Below the pieces are notes generated by a model. It ran no database searches, had not been told where the DNA came from, and worked only from the letters and a program-made list of their open reading frames with translations. A stretch of DNA of 64,000 bases from positions 124,001 through 188,000 of the forward strand of contig NZ_CP064654.1 in the NCBI RefSeq assembly GCF_015529805.1, in the 5' to 3' direction. Position numbers and translations under genes: made by a program. The DNA is from Qipengyuania soli. GTDB lineage: Bacteria > Pseudomonadota > Alphaproteobacteria > Sphingomonadales > Sphingomonadaceae. How positions within the stretch are numbered: position 1 is the first letter of the stretch; every line of letters starts with the position of its first letter. Shown here one piece after another: positions 26,869 to 38,003 of this stretch.

Positions 26869-28728
26869 TCAAGCCTGCTGAATAGTGACCTGCGCGCTCT
26901 CGTAATCGAAGACGAAGCGACGGTCCCCGCGGACGCGGTGGCGGACGTGGTCGGCCAGCGGGTCGTGCGGCAGCCCCGCATCGTAGGCGGCGCGGGCGAC
27001 GACGAGGTCGATGTAGCTTCCCTCGGGCCAGCAGGCGGCATAGCGGACCTTGCCATGCTGCCAGCTTGCGACGCGGCCGCATCTGCCGGTCAGTTCCGGC
27101 GCCGCCGCGCCCTCGACATGGTCGAACCAGCCGCTTGCAAGCCAGCCATCGCCCTCGATGGCGAGGCCGGGGCGCCAGCTTTCGCTCAACACGACGCGCC
27201 CGCCGACCAGTGCTTCGAGCTTGTCGGGAGCGAGGGTGGGCGGGATGCCGAAATCCATGTCGCGCGATCCGCTGCGCGGGCCGATTACCACCTGCCCGTC
27301 GAAAGCTTCGAGATTGGCGACAAGCGTGTCGGAAACGATCGGCAGGCAGGGGACGACCACGAGTGCATAGCCGTCGAGGGGAGCATCGGGGTGGACGATA
27401 TCGACGTTCAGCCCCAGCCGCCGCAGGGCCGAATAGCAGTGGAAGGCCGCCCACAGTGCCGACTTGCCTTCGCCCTGCGGCTGGATCTGCGTCATCCATT
27501 CGGCGGCATAGGAGAACACCACCGCTGACTGCTTCACCGGCGCGCCGCCTTCGAGGCTCGCGAGGTCGTCCGCCGCAGCGCGCGCCTCGGCCAGCGCGGG
27601 AGCGGGCGTCGCGTCGGGACGCAAGAGCCCTGCGTGCATCTGCTCCTGCGCCTTGGGAAACTGGCGCCAGCGGAAATAGCTGACCAGCTCCGCCCCGTGG
27701 GCGTAGGCTTCCAATGTCCAAAGCCGGACCATGCCGGGCAGCGGCGCGGGATTGTGCCGCGCCCAGTTCACCGGCCCCGGCTGCTGTTCGAGCACCGACC
27801 AGCGCCCGTCCTTCGCGCATCCGCGATAGAGGTCGTGATGGAAGGCGGCGATGTCGGGATGGCCCGAATGGGCGAAGCGGCGCTTCTGCTCCTCGGTGAA
27901 GCGGAACATCTCGAGGAAGCCGAGCGGGTAGCTGTCCCACCCCAGCACGTCGAGATCGGCGGCAAGATCGTGGTGGTCGTAGCCGGTGTAGAACCCCATC
28001 GCATTGTGGGTGATGTCGCGTCCCGGCGAACATTCGCGCAGGATGTCGACCTGCGCCTTGTTGAAGCTCACCACCTGGTCGGAGGAGAAGCGGCGAAAGG
28101 CCAGCCAGTGCGCCGGGTTGGCCTCGGTCACGGTGAGGTTCGGCAGTTCGACCTCGTCGAAGCTGCGATATTCCATCGACCAGAAGACGTTGCCCCAAGC
28201 CTCGTTCAGATCCGCGACGGTTCCGTATCTCTCCGCTAGCCACAGGCGGAATGCATCGCGCGCGGCGGGCGAGAAGCTCTGCACCGTGTCATGGCAGCCG
28301 TACTCATTGTCGGTCTGCCAGCTGACGATGCCGGGATGTTGGTCATAGCGTTCCGCGACCGCACGCGTGATGCGCGCGGCCTGTGCCCGATATCCCGCAT
28401 GGCTGAAGCAATAATGCCGCCGCGACCCGAATCCGCGCGGTCTCCCGTTGCGGTCGAGCGCGACCATGTCGGGCATGGCATCGACCACCCACTTGGGCGG
28501 CGTTGCCGTCGGCGTCCCCATGATGATGCCGAGCCCTGCGGCATGCAGCGTGTCGACCACACGGTCGAGCCAGCCCCAGTCGAATTTTCCGGGCTCGGGC
28601 TCGATCCGGCTCCAGGCAAACTCGCCGATCCGCACGCGGGTGAGGCCCGTCTCGCGCATCAGTCGCGCATCCTCGGCCCAGCGGGTTTCGGGCCAATGTT
28701 CGGGATAGTAGCAAACACCAAGGTCCAT
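26869..28728 (-). CDS. Beta-galactosidase, family GH42
   Basis: A 619-residue glycoside hydrolase. It opens LGVCYYPEHWPETRW, the classical start of GH42. The acid/base Glu is in QTDNEYG (Glu142) and the nucleophile in SVLEQQPGPVNW (Glu314). A trimerisation domain and a C-terminal beta domain follow. No signal peptide is present, so it acts in the cytoplasm on imported beta-galactosides. It is divergent from the symporter and alpha-galactosidase genes with only 56 bases between, so both sides are likely co-regulated. About 70 bases separate it from the (p)ppGpp synthetase gene on the same strand. Confidence 0.92.
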   Translation of the reverse strand: MDLGVCYYPEHWPETRWAEDARLMRETGLTRVRIGEFAWSRIEPEPGKFDWGWLDRVVDTLHAAGLGIIMGTPTATPPKWVVDAMPDMVALDRNGRPRGFGSRRHYCFSHAGYRAQAARITRAVAERYDQHPGIVSWQTDNEYGCHDTVQSFSPAARDAFRLWLAERYGTVADLNEAWGNVFWSMEYRSFDEVELPNLTVTEANPAHWLAFRRFSSDQVVSFNKAQVDILRECSPGRDITHNAMGFYTGYDHHDLAADLDVLGWDSYPLGFLEMFRFTEEQKRRFAHSGHPDIAAFHHDLYRGCAKDGRWSVLEQQPGPVNWARHNPAPLPGMVRLWTLEAYAHGAELVSYFRWRQFPKAQEQMHAGLLRPDATPAPALAEARAAADDLASLEGGAPVKQSAVVFSYAAEWMTQIQPQGEGKSALWAAFHCYSALRRLGLNVDIVHPDAPLDGYALVVVPCLPIVSDTLVANLEAFDGQVVIGPRSGSRDMDFGIPPTLAPDKLEALVGGRVVLSESWRPGLAIEGDGWLASGWFDHVEGAAAPELTGRCGRVASWQHGKVRYAACWPEGSYIDLVVARAAYDAGLPHDPLADHVRHRVRGDRRFVFDYESAQVTIQQA

Positions 28729-28784
28729 GCGCTTGCGTCTAGTGCCGAATATGCGATGGATGCCAGCCTAATCGGGAGGGTCGG

Positions 28785-30269
28785 ATGTACGGGGAGCAGG
28801 CGCAGTTCGGTAATATCGTGCAGCTGGGCGTGTTTGCCGGGCTGATGCTGCTGGTGGCGGCGCTAACCTGGTGGAAGGTCCGCAGTGCGAAACATGACGG
28901 GTCCGAACAGGACGTCTTTCTCGCAGGGAAAGGACTAAGCTGGTTCTTCGTCGCGGGCTCGATCACCCTGACCAACCTTTCGACCGACCAGCTGGTGGGC
29001 ATGAACGGCAACCAGATGCTGCTGCTCGCCTGGTGGGAAATCGCCGGTTTCGTCGGGCTGATGGCCTTGGCCTTCGTCTTCGTGCCGCTCTACTACCGCT
29101 ACAATTGCACCACGGTCACCGAACTGCTCGAACGGCGCTATGACGGGCGTTCGATCCGCACGCTGATCTCGGGCATCTTCCTGGCGGGCAATATCCTTAT
29201 CTACCTGCCCGCCGCGCTCTATTCGGGCGGGCTGTTCCTGCAGTCGCTGTTCGGCGATGGCGTGCCGCTGGTCGGCTGGGCCATCGCGCTGGCGGTGATC
29301 GGGGCGGCCTATACCATCTTCGGCGGGCTGAGGGCGGTCGCCGTCATGGACACGTTTTCGGGCGTCGGCATCCTCGGCCTCGCGCTGGTGATCGTCTTCC
29401 TCGCGCTGGCAGCAGTCGATTTCGACATCGTCAGCGGCGTGCCCGCAGAGCGGCTGAGCATGGTCGGAGCGGCGGACAGCCCGATCCCCTTCCACACGCT
29501 GTTCACCGGCATGGCCTTCATCCAGATCTTCTACTGGTCGACCAACCAGAACATCACCCAGAAGGCGATGGCTGCGCCGACGGTGAAGGAAGCACAGAGG
29601 GGTGTCTTCGCCGCCGCCGCTATCCGCATCCTGATCGTCCCGCCGATCGTCGTCATTCCCGGCGTTGTCGCCTACAAGCTGTTCGGTGACGTCGGCGATG
29701 CGGCCTATGGCCGGCTGGTCGCAGAGGTATTGCCGACCTGGCTTTCGGGCGCCTTTGCCGCGATGGTCGCGGCGGCTGTCATCACCACCTTCAGCGCGGT
29801 CCTGAATTCGACGGTCGCGCTCTATTCGGTCGATTTCCACGAGCAGTTCATCGGCAAGGTTGCCAACCACTGGAAGCTGGGCGCGGTGATGAGCGTGGCG
29901 GCGACCGTCCTCGCGATCGCGCTGATCCCGCTCTACCAGAATGCCGAGAGCATCATAAACCTGCTCCAGCAGCTCAATGGCCTGTCCTCCATGCCGATCC
30001 TCAGCGCCTTCATCGTCGGCCTGCTGTTCCGCAACGTCGCGGCGCGCGCGGCGATTGCTGGCGTCGTCTGGGGCATCGCGCTCTACGGGGCTTATACCTT
30101 CGCCGACGGGTTCGCCGCAGCGGTGGGCCTGCACTACATCGACTTCATGGTGATCACCCTGTTCACCTCGGTCGCCGCGGCGCTCGCCTTCAACCGTTTC
30201 GCCCTGGGTCGACGGGCCGAATGGATCGGCTTCGCGCTCTTCCGGGGCGGGGATGAAGCGCCCGCATGA
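28785..30269 (+). CDS. Sodium/solute symporter (SSS family), probable galactoside transporter
   Basis: A 494-residue membrane protein with about fourteen helices, of the SLC5-like SSS family related to the Vibrio sodium/galactose transporter. Conserved features are AGKGLSWFFVAGSITLTNLS, the sodium-binding region near the first helices, and TIFGGLRAVAVMDTFSGVG. GGGAGGG lies close to the ATG. It overlaps the alpha-galactosidase gene by ATGA. Context (GH42, GH36, galT, galK) strongly suggests import of galactose or small galactosides, but direct substrate evidence is lacking. Confidence 0.9.
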   Translation: MYGEQAQFGNIVQLGVFAGLMLLVAALTWWKVRSAKHDGSEQDVFLAGKGLSWFFVAGSITLTNLSTDQLVGMNGNQMLLLAWWEIAGFVGLMALAFVFVPLYYRYNCTTVTELLERRYDGRSIRTLISGIFLAGNILIYLPAALYSGGLFLQSLFGDGVPLVGWAIALAVIGAAYTIFGGLRAVAVMDTFSGVGILGLALVIVFLALAAVDFDIVSGVPAERLSMVGAADSPIPFHTLFTGMAFIQIFYWSTNQNITQKAMAAPTVKEAQRGVFAAAAIRILIVPPIVVIPGVVAYKLFGDVGDAAYGRLVAEVLPTWLSGAFAAMVAAAVITTFSAVLNSTVALYSVDFHEQFIGKVANHWKLGAVMSVAATVLAIALIPLYQNAESIINLLQQLNGLSSMPILSAFIVGLLFRNVAARAAIAGVVWGIALYGAYTFADGFAAAVGLHYIDFMVITLFTSVAAALAFNRFALGRRAEWIGFALFRGGDEAPA

Positions 30270-32359
30270 GCGACGCCGAACTGCTGGAACTGCATGGCGA
30301 GGAATGGAGCCTCGTCCTCGAGAAGGGCGGCCGCGCGGTACCTGTCTGGCGGCATCTCGGCGCACGGGTCGAGCCGGGCAGCCTGCCACGGCTGGCGGAT
30401 CTGCGCGGTCCGGCGACGTTCTCGCTCGAGGGCGACCATGCGATGGATGCGCTGCCGGTGGGCGGGCTGGGGTGGTTCGGGCCTTCGGCGCTGGCGCTGC
30501 GCGATACGGCGGTCGTGTTCGACAGCTGCGAGGTGGAGAAGACCGGGGCGGGCCTGACGCTCACCTGTCGCGACAGTCTCGACGGGATCGAGGTCCGGCA
30601 GCAGTTCCGCAAGCTCGATGGCGGCGGGTTGGAGATTGCCGTCCGCCTGACCAATCGCGGCGTCGACTTCGTCACGCTCGACCGCTGCGCCAGCGCCGTC
30701 CTGCCGCTGGCCGGCCACTCGCGCGAGATCGTCAGCTGGCGCGGGCGACACAATGCCGAGTTCGTCGAATGCCGCGAGGCCATGCCCGAACATGCCTGGG
30801 TGCGCGAGACGCGCCGCGGCCTGCCGGGACACGGCGGACCTTGCGGAGCCTATGTGCTGGGCGAGGATGCCGGATGGCACTCGGGCCTCGCCGTGGCAAT
30901 GCAGCTGGCCTGGTCGGGCGATGCGAAGCTCACCATCGAGCGCGACGACGAGGGTTTCTGGGTCGCCATGGCCGAGGCAATGCTCGCCGCGGGAGAAATC
31001 GTACTGGCTCCCGGCGAGAGCTTCCACGCCCCGCCGCTGCTGCTGGCAATCTCCGCCCAGGGCCGCAACGGCGCGATGGCGCAGATGCACGCGGCCGTGC
31101 GCGAACGGATCGACTGGCCCGGCGGTGCGATGCGCCCGCGTCCCGTCCACCTCAACAGCTGGGAAGCGGTCTACTTCTCGCACGACGAGGCGCGGATCGG
31201 CGAGCTCGCCGAGGCCGCCGCCGCCATCGGCATCGAACGCTTCGTTCTCGACGACGGCTGGTTCAGGGGCCGCAATCTCGACAATGCCGGACTCGGCGAC
31301 TGGACACCCGATCCGGCCAAGTACCCGAACGGCCTCAAGCCGCTCGCCGACAAGGTCCGCAGCCTCGGCATGCAGTTCGGCCTGTGGTTCGAGCCGGAAA
31401 TGGTCAACCCGGACAGCGAGCTCTACCGCGCTCATCCCGATTGGGTGCTGAAACTGGAGGGTCGTGAACAGCCGACCGCGCGCAACCAGCTCGTTCTCGA
31501 CATGCGCCTGCCCGCCGTGCGCGATTACCTCTACACCATGCTCGACAAGGTGTGTGCGACGGTCGATATCGACTACATCAAATGGGACCACAATCGCGAC
31601 CATGCTCCAGGTGGCGGGGCGGCGCAAGTTCGCGGAATTTACGATCTTTTTCAGCGGCTTCGTGCCGCTCATCCCTCGCTCGAAATCGAGAGTTGCGCAG
31701 GGGGCGGCGGGCGGATCGATGCTGGCATCGCCCGTTACATCCACCGCTTCTGGACCAGCGACAACATCGACGCAGTCGCCCGCGTACCGATGCAGCGCGG
31801 CTTTCTCGCTTTCATGCCGCCCGAAGTCATGGGCTCGCATGTCGGCGCCAGTCCGAGCCATGCGACGGGACGCGCACAATCGTTGGATTTCCGCGCGGCG
31901 ATTGCCTGCCAGGGACACCTCGGCGTCGAGCTCGATCCGGCTGTCATGGACGAGACAGAGCGGTCACGCCTCGCGGAGTGGATCGCGTTCTGGAAGCAGT
32001 GGCGCGCGACGATCCATGGCGGTTGCACCGTGCTGGGCGAAGCGAACGACGGGATCGTCTGGCAGGCGCAGGGAGACGGCGAGGATTTCCTCCTCTGGGT
32101 CATCCGCCGCGATCATGGCGAGGACCGCCGAGCGCAGCCAATCCCGCTGCCCTTTGCGGAGGCGCGCGATTGGGACGTGCAATTGCTGCGCCATGCCGGC
32201 CCGCGGGGCGTGCTGACGCCGCGCATCGGGCCGGCGGTTGCGGCAATGCGCGGGATGGCCCATCGCTTTTCCGGCAGCTGGCTTGCAGGCGCAGGCCTGC
32301 CCATGCCGTCCATCGCTGCCGAAAGCACGCTGATCTACCACCTGAAGGCCGTTTCATGA
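30266..32359 (+). CDS. Alpha-galactosidase, family GH36
   Basis: A 697-residue enzyme that releases galactose from alpha-galactosides such as melibiose and raffinose. The barrel has FVLDDGWFRGR, the nucleophile Asp in YIKWDHNRD (about residue 441), and the acid/base Asp in WTSDNIDA (about 499), preceded by ESCAGGGGRIDAGI. The N-terminal beta-supersandwich domain is present, so the protein is full length. No signal peptide, so cytoplasmic. It is translationally coupled to the symporter before it and galT after it by ATGA overlaps. Confidence 0.94.
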   Translation: MSDAELLELHGEEWSLVLEKGGRAVPVWRHLGARVEPGSLPRLADLRGPATFSLEGDHAMDALPVGGLGWFGPSALALRDTAVVFDSCEVEKTGAGLTLTCRDSLDGIEVRQQFRKLDGGGLEIAVRLTNRGVDFVTLDRCASAVLPLAGHSREIVSWRGRHNAEFVECREAMPEHAWVRETRRGLPGHGGPCGAYVLGEDAGWHSGLAVAMQLAWSGDAKLTIERDDEGFWVAMAEAMLAAGEIVLAPGESFHAPPLLLAISAQGRNGAMAQMHAAVRERIDWPGGAMRPRPVHLNSWEAVYFSHDEARIGELAEAAAAIGIERFVLDDGWFRGRNLDNAGLGDWTPDPAKYPNGLKPLADKVRSLGMQFGLWFEPEMVNPDSELYRAHPDWVLKLEGREQPTARNQLVLDMRLPAVRDYLYTMLDKVCATVDIDYIKWDHNRDHAPGGGAAQVRGIYDLFQRLRAAHPSLEIESCAGGGGRIDAGIARYIHRFWTSDNIDAVARVPMQRGFLAFMPPEVMGSHVGASPSHATGRAQSLDFRAAIACQGHLGVELDPAVMDETERSRLAEWIAFWKQWRATIHGGCTVLGEANDGIVWQAQGDGEDFLLWVIRRDHGEDRRAQPIPLPFAEARDWDVQLLRHAGPRGVLTPRIGPAVAAMRGMAHRFSGSWLAGAGLPMPSIAAESTLIYHLKAVS

Positions 32360-33366
32360 GTACCGCCGACCATCCCCACCGCCGCCTCAATCGCCTGACC
32401 GGCGAGTGGGTGCTGGTAAGCCCGCAGCGGATGAAGCGACCATGGCAGGGCGAGACAAAACCGGCGGCCGCAGGTGATCGTCCGAGCCATGACCCGTCCT
32501 GCTATCTGTGCCCCGGAAACGAGCGCGTCGGAGGCGTGCCCAACCCGGACTACGGTGGCGCTTTCGTCTTCCCGAACGACTTTCCTGCGCTGCTGTGCGA
32601 GCGCGACGGTAGCCGTCGCGACGGCCTGTTGCGCGAGGAACCGGCGGCGGGCGAGGCGCGGGTGATTTGCTATTCGCCCGACCATTCCGCCACGCTGGCG
32701 CGGCTCGACGATGCCGGGCGTCGCGAGGTGGTCGAAAGCTGGTGCGACCTGTCGCGCGACCTCGGCGAGCGGTGGGCCTATGTGCAGCTGTTCGAAAACA
32801 AGGGCGCGATGATGGGCGCGTCCTCGCCGCATCCGCACGGGCAGGTGTGGGCGAGCGATTTCGTCCCGACCATCGTCGCGCAGGAGGACAAGTGCCAGCG
32901 GGACTATCGCGACGGTAATGGCGCAAACCTGCTCGCTGCCGTGATCGAGGCCGAGCTGGCGGAAGGAAGCAGGGTGATCTGCGCGAACGATCACTGGCTT
33001 GCCATCGTCCCGCACTGGGCCGCATGGCCGTTCGAAACGCTGCTGATCGCGCGCGACGATGTGGCGCGGATGGAAGATCTGTCGGACAAGGCCCGCGATG
33101 CGCTGGCGCGTATTCTGGGACAGCTCCTGCCCGCCTATGACGCGTTGTTCGACACCGATTTCCCATATTCCATGGGCTGGCACGGTGCTCCACACGATGC
33201 GAGCGCGGATACGGCACACTGGCGGCTGCATGCCCACTTCTTCCCGCCGCTCCTGCGCTCGGCGGAAATCCGCAAGCACATGGTCGGGTATGAACTCATG
33301 GCCGAAACCCAGCGCGACCTGACGCCCGAGGCGGCGGCCCAGCGCCTTCGCGAGTGCCTCGCATGA
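32356..33366 (+). CDS. galT: Galactose-1-phosphate uridylyltransferase
   Basis: A 336-residue Leloir pathway enzyme. It carries out UMP transfer between UDP-glucose and galactose-1-phosphate. The active-site HPHGQ motif with its covalently uridylylated His lies near residues 160-164. Family Zn/Cys features in PSCYLCPGN are present near the N-terminus. The ATG at 32356 overlaps the alpha-galactosidase stop. The frame stays open far upstream inside that gene, which is a shadow. galE and galM are not in the window. Confidence 0.94.
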   Translation: MSTADHPHRRLNRLTGEWVLVSPQRMKRPWQGETKPAAAGDRPSHDPSCYLCPGNERVGGVPNPDYGGAFVFPNDFPALLCERDGSRRDGLLREEPAAGEARVICYSPDHSATLARLDDAGRREVVESWCDLSRDLGERWAYVQLFENKGAMMGASSPHPHGQVWASDFVPTIVAQEDKCQRDYRDGNGANLLAAVIEAELAEGSRVICANDHWLAIVPHWAAWPFETLLIARDDVARMEDLSDKARDALARILGQLLPAYDALFDTDFPYSMGWHGAPHDASADTAHWRLHAHFFPPLLRSAEIRKHMVGYELMAETQRDLTPEAAAQRLRECLA

Positions 33367-34439
33367 GTGCGGAGCTGAAGGACAAGGCCGCCCGCCTCTT
33401 CGCGGAGCGGTTCGGTACCGATCCCGAAGGCGTGGTTTTCGCTCCCGGCCGTGTCAACCTCATCGGCGAGCACGTCGACTACAATGAAGGCCTCGTGCTG
33501 CCGATGCCGGTCCGCGAGGGGACTGCGATCGCCTGGGCGCGCAGTGAAGGGACGGAATTCGAGGTCGTCGCGGCAGATTTCGGCGAAGAGGACAGTTTCG
33601 CTGTTCCGCCCGGAAAACCGGACGAAGTCGATTGGCGCAGCTATGTGCGCGGAATGGTGGCCGAGAGCGGATTGGCTGCAGGCGGCATGAGGATGCTGGT
33701 CACGGGCGACCTTCCGCGCGGGTCCGGTCTGTCGTCGTCGGCATCACTGTGCGTTGCGGTCGGGTGCGCACTTGCGGAGGCATCGGGCAGGGAGGCTTCC
33801 CCGGTCGAACTCGCCCAGGCAGCACAACGGACCGAACACCAATGGGCCGAGGTGGCCTGCGGGATCATGGACCAGATGGCTGTGGCGGCGGGTGAGCCGG
33901 GCCATGCGATGCTGCTCGATTGCCGCGACCTCGGCTTTTCGTTGCATCGATTGCCAGAAGACTGGGCGGTGGTCGTCACCGAGAGCGGGGTCACGCGCGG
34001 CTTGATCGATGGCGAATACAACGCCCGCCGTGCACAATGCGAAGCGGCGGCCAGGGCGCTTGGCGTCGCTTCGCTGCGCGATGCCTCGATGGCGGACGTC
34101 GAGGCGTCGGGTTTGGACGATCTCACCCGCAGGCGGGCACTGCATGTGGTCGACGAGATCGCCCGCACCCGCGCCGCGGCGGACGCCTTGGGCCGAAGCG
34201 ATCTTGCAGCCTTCGGGGCGATTTTGCGCAAAGGGCACGCGTCCCTGCGTGACCTGTTCGAAGTCTCGGTTCCGGCGGTCGATGCCGTGGTCGAGGAACT
34301 GCAGTCGGTAATCGGCGCGCAGGGCGGGGCCCGCATGACGGGAGGCGGCTTCGGCGGTGCGGTCGTCGCGGTGCTCGCCGCCGAACGGCTGGGCGAGCTC
34401 GAACGTCAGACCGGCCGAAGCTTCCTCCGGGTGCATTGA
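33363..34439 (+). CDS. galK: Galactokinase
   Basis: A 358-residue GHMP kinase that phosphorylates galactose to galactose-1-phosphate. The galactokinase signature GRVNLIGEHVDYNEG lies near residues 28-42 and the ATP-binding GHMP motif PRGSGLSSSASLCVA near 116-130. The third motif GGARMTGGGFGGAVVA is near the C-terminus. The ATG at 33363 overlaps the galT stop. The next gene begins three bases after its stop. Confidence 0.95.
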   Translation: MSAELKDKAARLFAERFGTDPEGVVFAPGRVNLIGEHVDYNEGLVLPMPVREGTAIAWARSEGTEFEVVAADFGEEDSFAVPPGKPDEVDWRSYVRGMVAESGLAAGGMRMLVTGDLPRGSGLSSSASLCVAVGCALAEASGREASPVELAQAAQRTEHQWAEVACGIMDQMAVAAGEPGHAMLLDCRDLGFSLHRLPEDWAVVVTESGVTRGLIDGEYNARRAQCEAAARALGVASLRDASMADVEASGLDDLTRRRALHVVDEIARTRAAADALGRSDLAAFGAILRKGHASLRDLFEVSVPAVDAVVEELQSVIGAQGGARMTGGGFGGAVVAVLAAERLGELERQTGRSFLRVH

Positions 34440-34442
34440 GTC

Positions 34443-37400
34443 GTGGCAGAGGGGAAGTTTGAGGGCTGGCGCTTTGCAATCGACCGCGGGGGGACTTTCA
34501 CCGATGTCGTCGCGACCACGCCCGATGGCAGGCTGGTCACCGACAAACTGCTATCCGAGAACCCCGGCTTCTACGACGATGCCGCCAGCGAGGCGGTTCG
34601 CCGCCTGATGGCGCGGCATGGGTCCGGCCCGATCGCCGAGGTGCGCATCGGCACGACCGTCGCGACCAACGCCCTGCTCGAGCGCAAGGGCGAGCGCCTG
34701 GCGCTGGCGATCACGCGCGGTTTCGGTGATGCCCTGCGCATCGGCACGCAGGCGCGGCCCGACATCTTTGCGCGCCATATCGTGCTCTCCGAGCAATTGC
34801 CTTCGCGGGTATTGGAAATCGACGAGCGTGTTTCGGTCGATGGCGAAGTCCTGCACCCGCTCGACGAGGCGCAGGCCCGCGCCGGTTTCGAGGCCTTGCG
34901 AGGCGAAGGCTACGATGCGCTTGCCATCGTCCTGATGCACGGCTGGAAGCACCGTGATCACGAGGAGCGATTGGCGCGGATCGCCCGTGAACTCGGCTTT
35001 GCCCAGGTCAGCGTCAGTCACGAGGTCGCGCAGCTGATCCGCCTGATCCCGCGCGGGGATACGACCGTGGTCGATGCCTATCTCTCGCCGGTCCTGCGCC
35101 GCTATACCGACACGCTGCAGGCGAGCCTGCCCGCGACCGGATCGCTGCGCTTCATGCAGTCGAACGGGGGCCTTGCGGAAGTCGGCGCATTTCGCGGCAA
35201 GGATGCGATCCTCTCGGGCCCCGCGGGCGGTGTGGTCGGCATGGTCGCGGCCAGCGCGCCGCTCGGCCACCGCAAGCTCATCGGCTTCGACATGGGTGGC
35301 ACCAGCACCGACGTTGCCCATTATGCCGGCGAGTACGAGCTGACCGGCGACAGCGTGGTGGCGGGCGTGCGGGTGGCGGCACCGATGATGCAGATCCACA
35401 CAGTGGCGGCGGGCGGGGGCTCGATCTGCCGGTTCGACGGCTCGCGCTTCCGCGTCGGACCGGAAAGCGCCGGGGCCGATCCCGGACCTGCCTGCTATCG
35501 CAAGGGCGGCCCGCTGACGGTGACGGACTGCAACCTGTTCCTCGGCCGCATCGATCCGGCGTTCTTTCCCAAGGTGTTCGGTGAACAGGGCAATGAAGCG
35601 CTCGATCCACATGCCTCCGCTGTTCGGCTGGCGGAGGTCGCGGCCTTGCTCGACGAACCGCGCCCGCTCGAGGAAATCGCCGAGGGCTTCCTTGCCATCG
35701 CGGTCGACAACATGGCCAACGCCATCCGCAAGATCAGCGTCGCGAGGGGGCATGACGTGACCGCCTATGCGCTCGCATGCTTTGGCGGGGCGGGCGGGCA
35801 GCATGCCTGCAAGGTCGCCGATGCCCTCGGGATGGAGACCGTGCTGGTCCACCCGCTTGCAGGTATCCTGTCGGCCTACGGGATAGGATTGGCCCCGGTC
35901 AAAGCCATCCGCGAGGTCAGCCTCGTGCGTCCGCTCGGCGAAAGCTACGCCGGGGAGCTGGCTGCTCTTGAAGAAGAGGCGAGTCAGGCCCTCATCGAAC
36001 AAGGCATCACTCCCGATGCCATCACCCTCGAACGTCGTGCGCACCTGCGGTTTGCCGGCAGCGACAGCGTGCTCGCGGTCGATTGCGGCGATGTCTCCAC
36101 CATGGACGCGGCCTTCCGCACTCATCACCGCCAGCGCTTCGGCTACTCCGACGCCGATGCGGCGATTGTCGTCGAGGCACTGAGTGTCGAGGCCAGCGGA
36201 CAATCAGGCGGGCTCGGCGGGATCATCCCCGAACCTGTCGCGGCGACGGGTGAACCGTCGGGAAGCTGGAGAACGGTGGAGCGTGCCCGCATGAGGGCTG
36301 GCGAGACCATCGACGGACCGGCGCTGGTCATCGCTCCGGGCTCGACCACCGTCGTCGAGCAAGGCTGGCAGGCTCGGCTGGAGAATGAGGGAAGCCTCGT
36401 CATTAAGCGCACAGTCCCGCTGGCGCGCGAACGCGCGGCGGGGACCGCGGTTGACCCGGTGCGCCTCGAGATTTTCAACAACCTCTTCATGGCCATCGCC
36501 GAGGAAATGGGCGTCGTGCTTCAGTCGACTGCTACCTCGGTCAATATCAAGGAGCGGCTCGATTTCTCCTGCGCCCTGTTCGACCGCACGGGCGCGCTGA
36601 TCGCCAACGCGCCGCACATTCCGGTCCATCTCGGGAGCATGGGCGACAGCATCGCGCGGGTGATCGAGGCGCGGGGCGAGCGGCGCGACGGGCGCGGGTT
36701 CGGGCGCGGCGATGCCTATGTCCTCAACGATCCGTATCGCGGCGGCACGCACTTACCCGACATCACCGTCATCGTTCCGGTCTTCTATGGCGAAGACGGT
36801 GAAGAACCCGACGCATTCGTCGCGGCGCGCGGACACCATGCCGACATCGGCGGGATTGCCCCGGGCTCGATGCCACCCGAAAGCCGGACCATCGAGGACG
36901 AAGGCGTCCTGATCGACAACGAACTGCTGGTCGACGAAGGGCATTTCCGCGAGGCCGGGATGCGAGAGGTGCTCGCCTCCGCGCTCCACCCTGCGCGCAA
37001 TCCCGACCGCAACTTGTCCGACCTGCGGGCCCAGCTCGCGGCGTGCACGCGCGGTGCGGAACTGCTGCGGCAAGCGGCGCGGGAGCAAGATGAGGCGGTG
37101 GTCGCTGCATACATGGATCACGTGCTCGCCAATGCCGAGGAAAGCGTGCGCTGCCTGCTCGACCGGCTCGAGGATGGCGCATTCGCCTATGAGATGGACA
37201 ATGGCGCTGTGGTGAAGGTTGCCATTCGTATCGACCGCAAAAATCGCTCGGCCGTGTTCGACTTCAGCGGTACCAGCGGCCAATTGCCCGACAACTTCAA
37301 TGCCCCGCGTTCGATCACGCGCGCCGCCGCGCTTTATGTCCTGCGCACGCTGATCGACGACGTGATCCCGATGAACGATGGGTGCCTGCGCCCGGTCGAG

Positions 37401-38003
37401 CTGGTCGTGCCCAAAGGCTCGATGCTCAATCCCACGCCCGGAGCAGCGGTGGTTGCGGGCAATGTCGAGACGAGCCAGGTCGTCACCGACGCGCTGTTCG
37501 CGGCGACCGGCCGCCTGGCGCCGAGCCAGGGGACAATGAACAATTTCACCTTCGGCAATTCGCGGCACCAGTATTACGAGACGATCTGCGGCGGCTCGGG
37601 CGCAGGGCCAGACCATGACGGGACCAGCGCAGTGCAGACGCACATGACCAATTCGCGCCTGACCGATCCCGAAATCCTCGAGACGCGCCTGCCGGTCAGG
37701 CTCGATAGCTTCGCCATCCGCAGCGGTTCGGGCGGGAAGGGCGCGCACAAGGGAGGCGACGGGGTCGAACGGCGCGTGACCTTCCTCGAGCCGATGCGCG
37801 CGAACATGCTTGCCAACCGTCGCCGGATCGCTCCCAAAGGCATCTGCGGTGGCGGGGATGCGCAGCCCGGCCGCAACTGGGTCGAGCGCGCGGACGGAAA
37901 GTGCGAGGAACTGGGGGCAACCGGCTCCGCCGAAATGCTGCCGTGCGATACGTTCGTGATCCTTACGCCCGGCGGCGGGGGATACGGGGAGGAGAAGCCA
38001 TGA
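34443..38003 (+). CDS. Fused HyuA/HyuB hydantoinase/5-oxoprolinase-type enzyme
   Basis: A 1186-residue ATP-dependent amidohydrolase. The first half (about residues 8-670) is HyuA-like, with [26 protein letters not shown], and [17 protein letters not shown], the sugar-kinase-like nucleotide fold. The second half (from about 680) is HyuB-like and opens [20 protein letters not shown]. Fused proteins of this form in other bacteria and in eukaryotes open 5-oxoproline to glutamate with ATP. Here the next genes are DUF969, DUF979 and DUF2891, a group I know from neighbourhoods of pyroglutamyl peptidase. This supports an oxoproline-type substrate over a hydantoin. The start is GTG three bases after galK. 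Confidence 0.85.
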   Translation: MAEGKFEGWRFAIDRGGTFTDVVATTPDGRLVTDKLLSENPGFYDDAASEAVRRLMARHGSGPIAEVRIGTTVATNALLERKGERLALAITRGFGDALRIGTQARPDIFARHIVLSEQLPSRVLEIDERVSVDGEVLHPLDEAQARAGFEALRGEGYDALAIVLMHGWKHRDHEERLARIARELGFAQVSVSHEVAQLIRLIPRGDTTVVDAYLSPVLRRYTDTLQASLPATGSLRFMQSNGGLAEVGAFRGKDAILSGPAGGVVGMVAASAPLGHRKLIGFDMGGTSTDVAHYAGEYELTGDSVVAGVRVAAPMMQIHTVAAGGGSICRFDGSRFRVGPESAGADPGPACYRKGGPLTVTDCNLFLGRIDPAFFPKVFGEQGNEALDPHASAVRLAEVAALLDEPRPLEEIAEGFLAIAVDNMANAIRKISVARGHDVTAYALACFGGAGGQHACKVADALGMETVLVHPLAGILSAYGIGLAPVKAIREVSLVRPLGESYAGELAALEEEASQALIEQGITPDAITLERRAHLRFAGSDSVLAVDCGDVSTMDAAFRTHHRQRFGYSDADAAIVVEALSVEASGQSGGLGGIIPEPVAATGEPSGSWRTVERARMRAGETIDGPALVIAPGSTTVVEQGWQARLENEGSLVIKRTVPLARERAAGTAVDPVRLEIFNNLFMAIAEEMGVVLQSTATSVNIKERLDFSCALFDRTGALIANAPHIPVHLGSMGDSIARVIEARGERRDGRGFGRGDAYVLNDPYRGGTHLPDITVIVPVFYGEDGEEPDAFVAARGHHADIGGIAPGSMPPESRTIEDEGVLIDNELLVDEGHFREAGMREVLASALHPARNPDRNLSDLRAQLAACTRGAELLRQAAREQDEAVVAAYMDHVLANAEESVRCLLDRLEDGAFAYEMDNGAVVKVAIRIDRKNRSAVFDFSGTSGQLPDNFNAPRSITRAAALYVLRTLIDDVIPMNDGCLRPVELVVPKGSMLNPTPGAAVVAGNVETSQVVTDALFAATGRLAPSQGTMNNFTFGNSRHQYYETICGGSGAGPDHDGTSAVQTHMTNSRLTDPEILETRLPVRLDSFAIRSGSGGKGAHKGGDGVERRVTFLEPMRANMLANRRRIAPKGICGGGDAQPGRNWVERADGKCEELGATGSAEMLPCDTFVILTPGGGGYGEEKP

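Noticed and set aside
24770-26881. 703-codon plus-strand frame opposite the (p)ppGpp synthetase gene
   Set aside because: It is the antisense shadow of a high-GC gene; its product is His/Asp/Leu-rich with no domain.
34443-38003. Possibility that the HyuA and HyuB halves were fused by a sequencing error
   Set aside because: Fused forms of about this length are common in the oxoprolinase family and the joint region reads smoothly.
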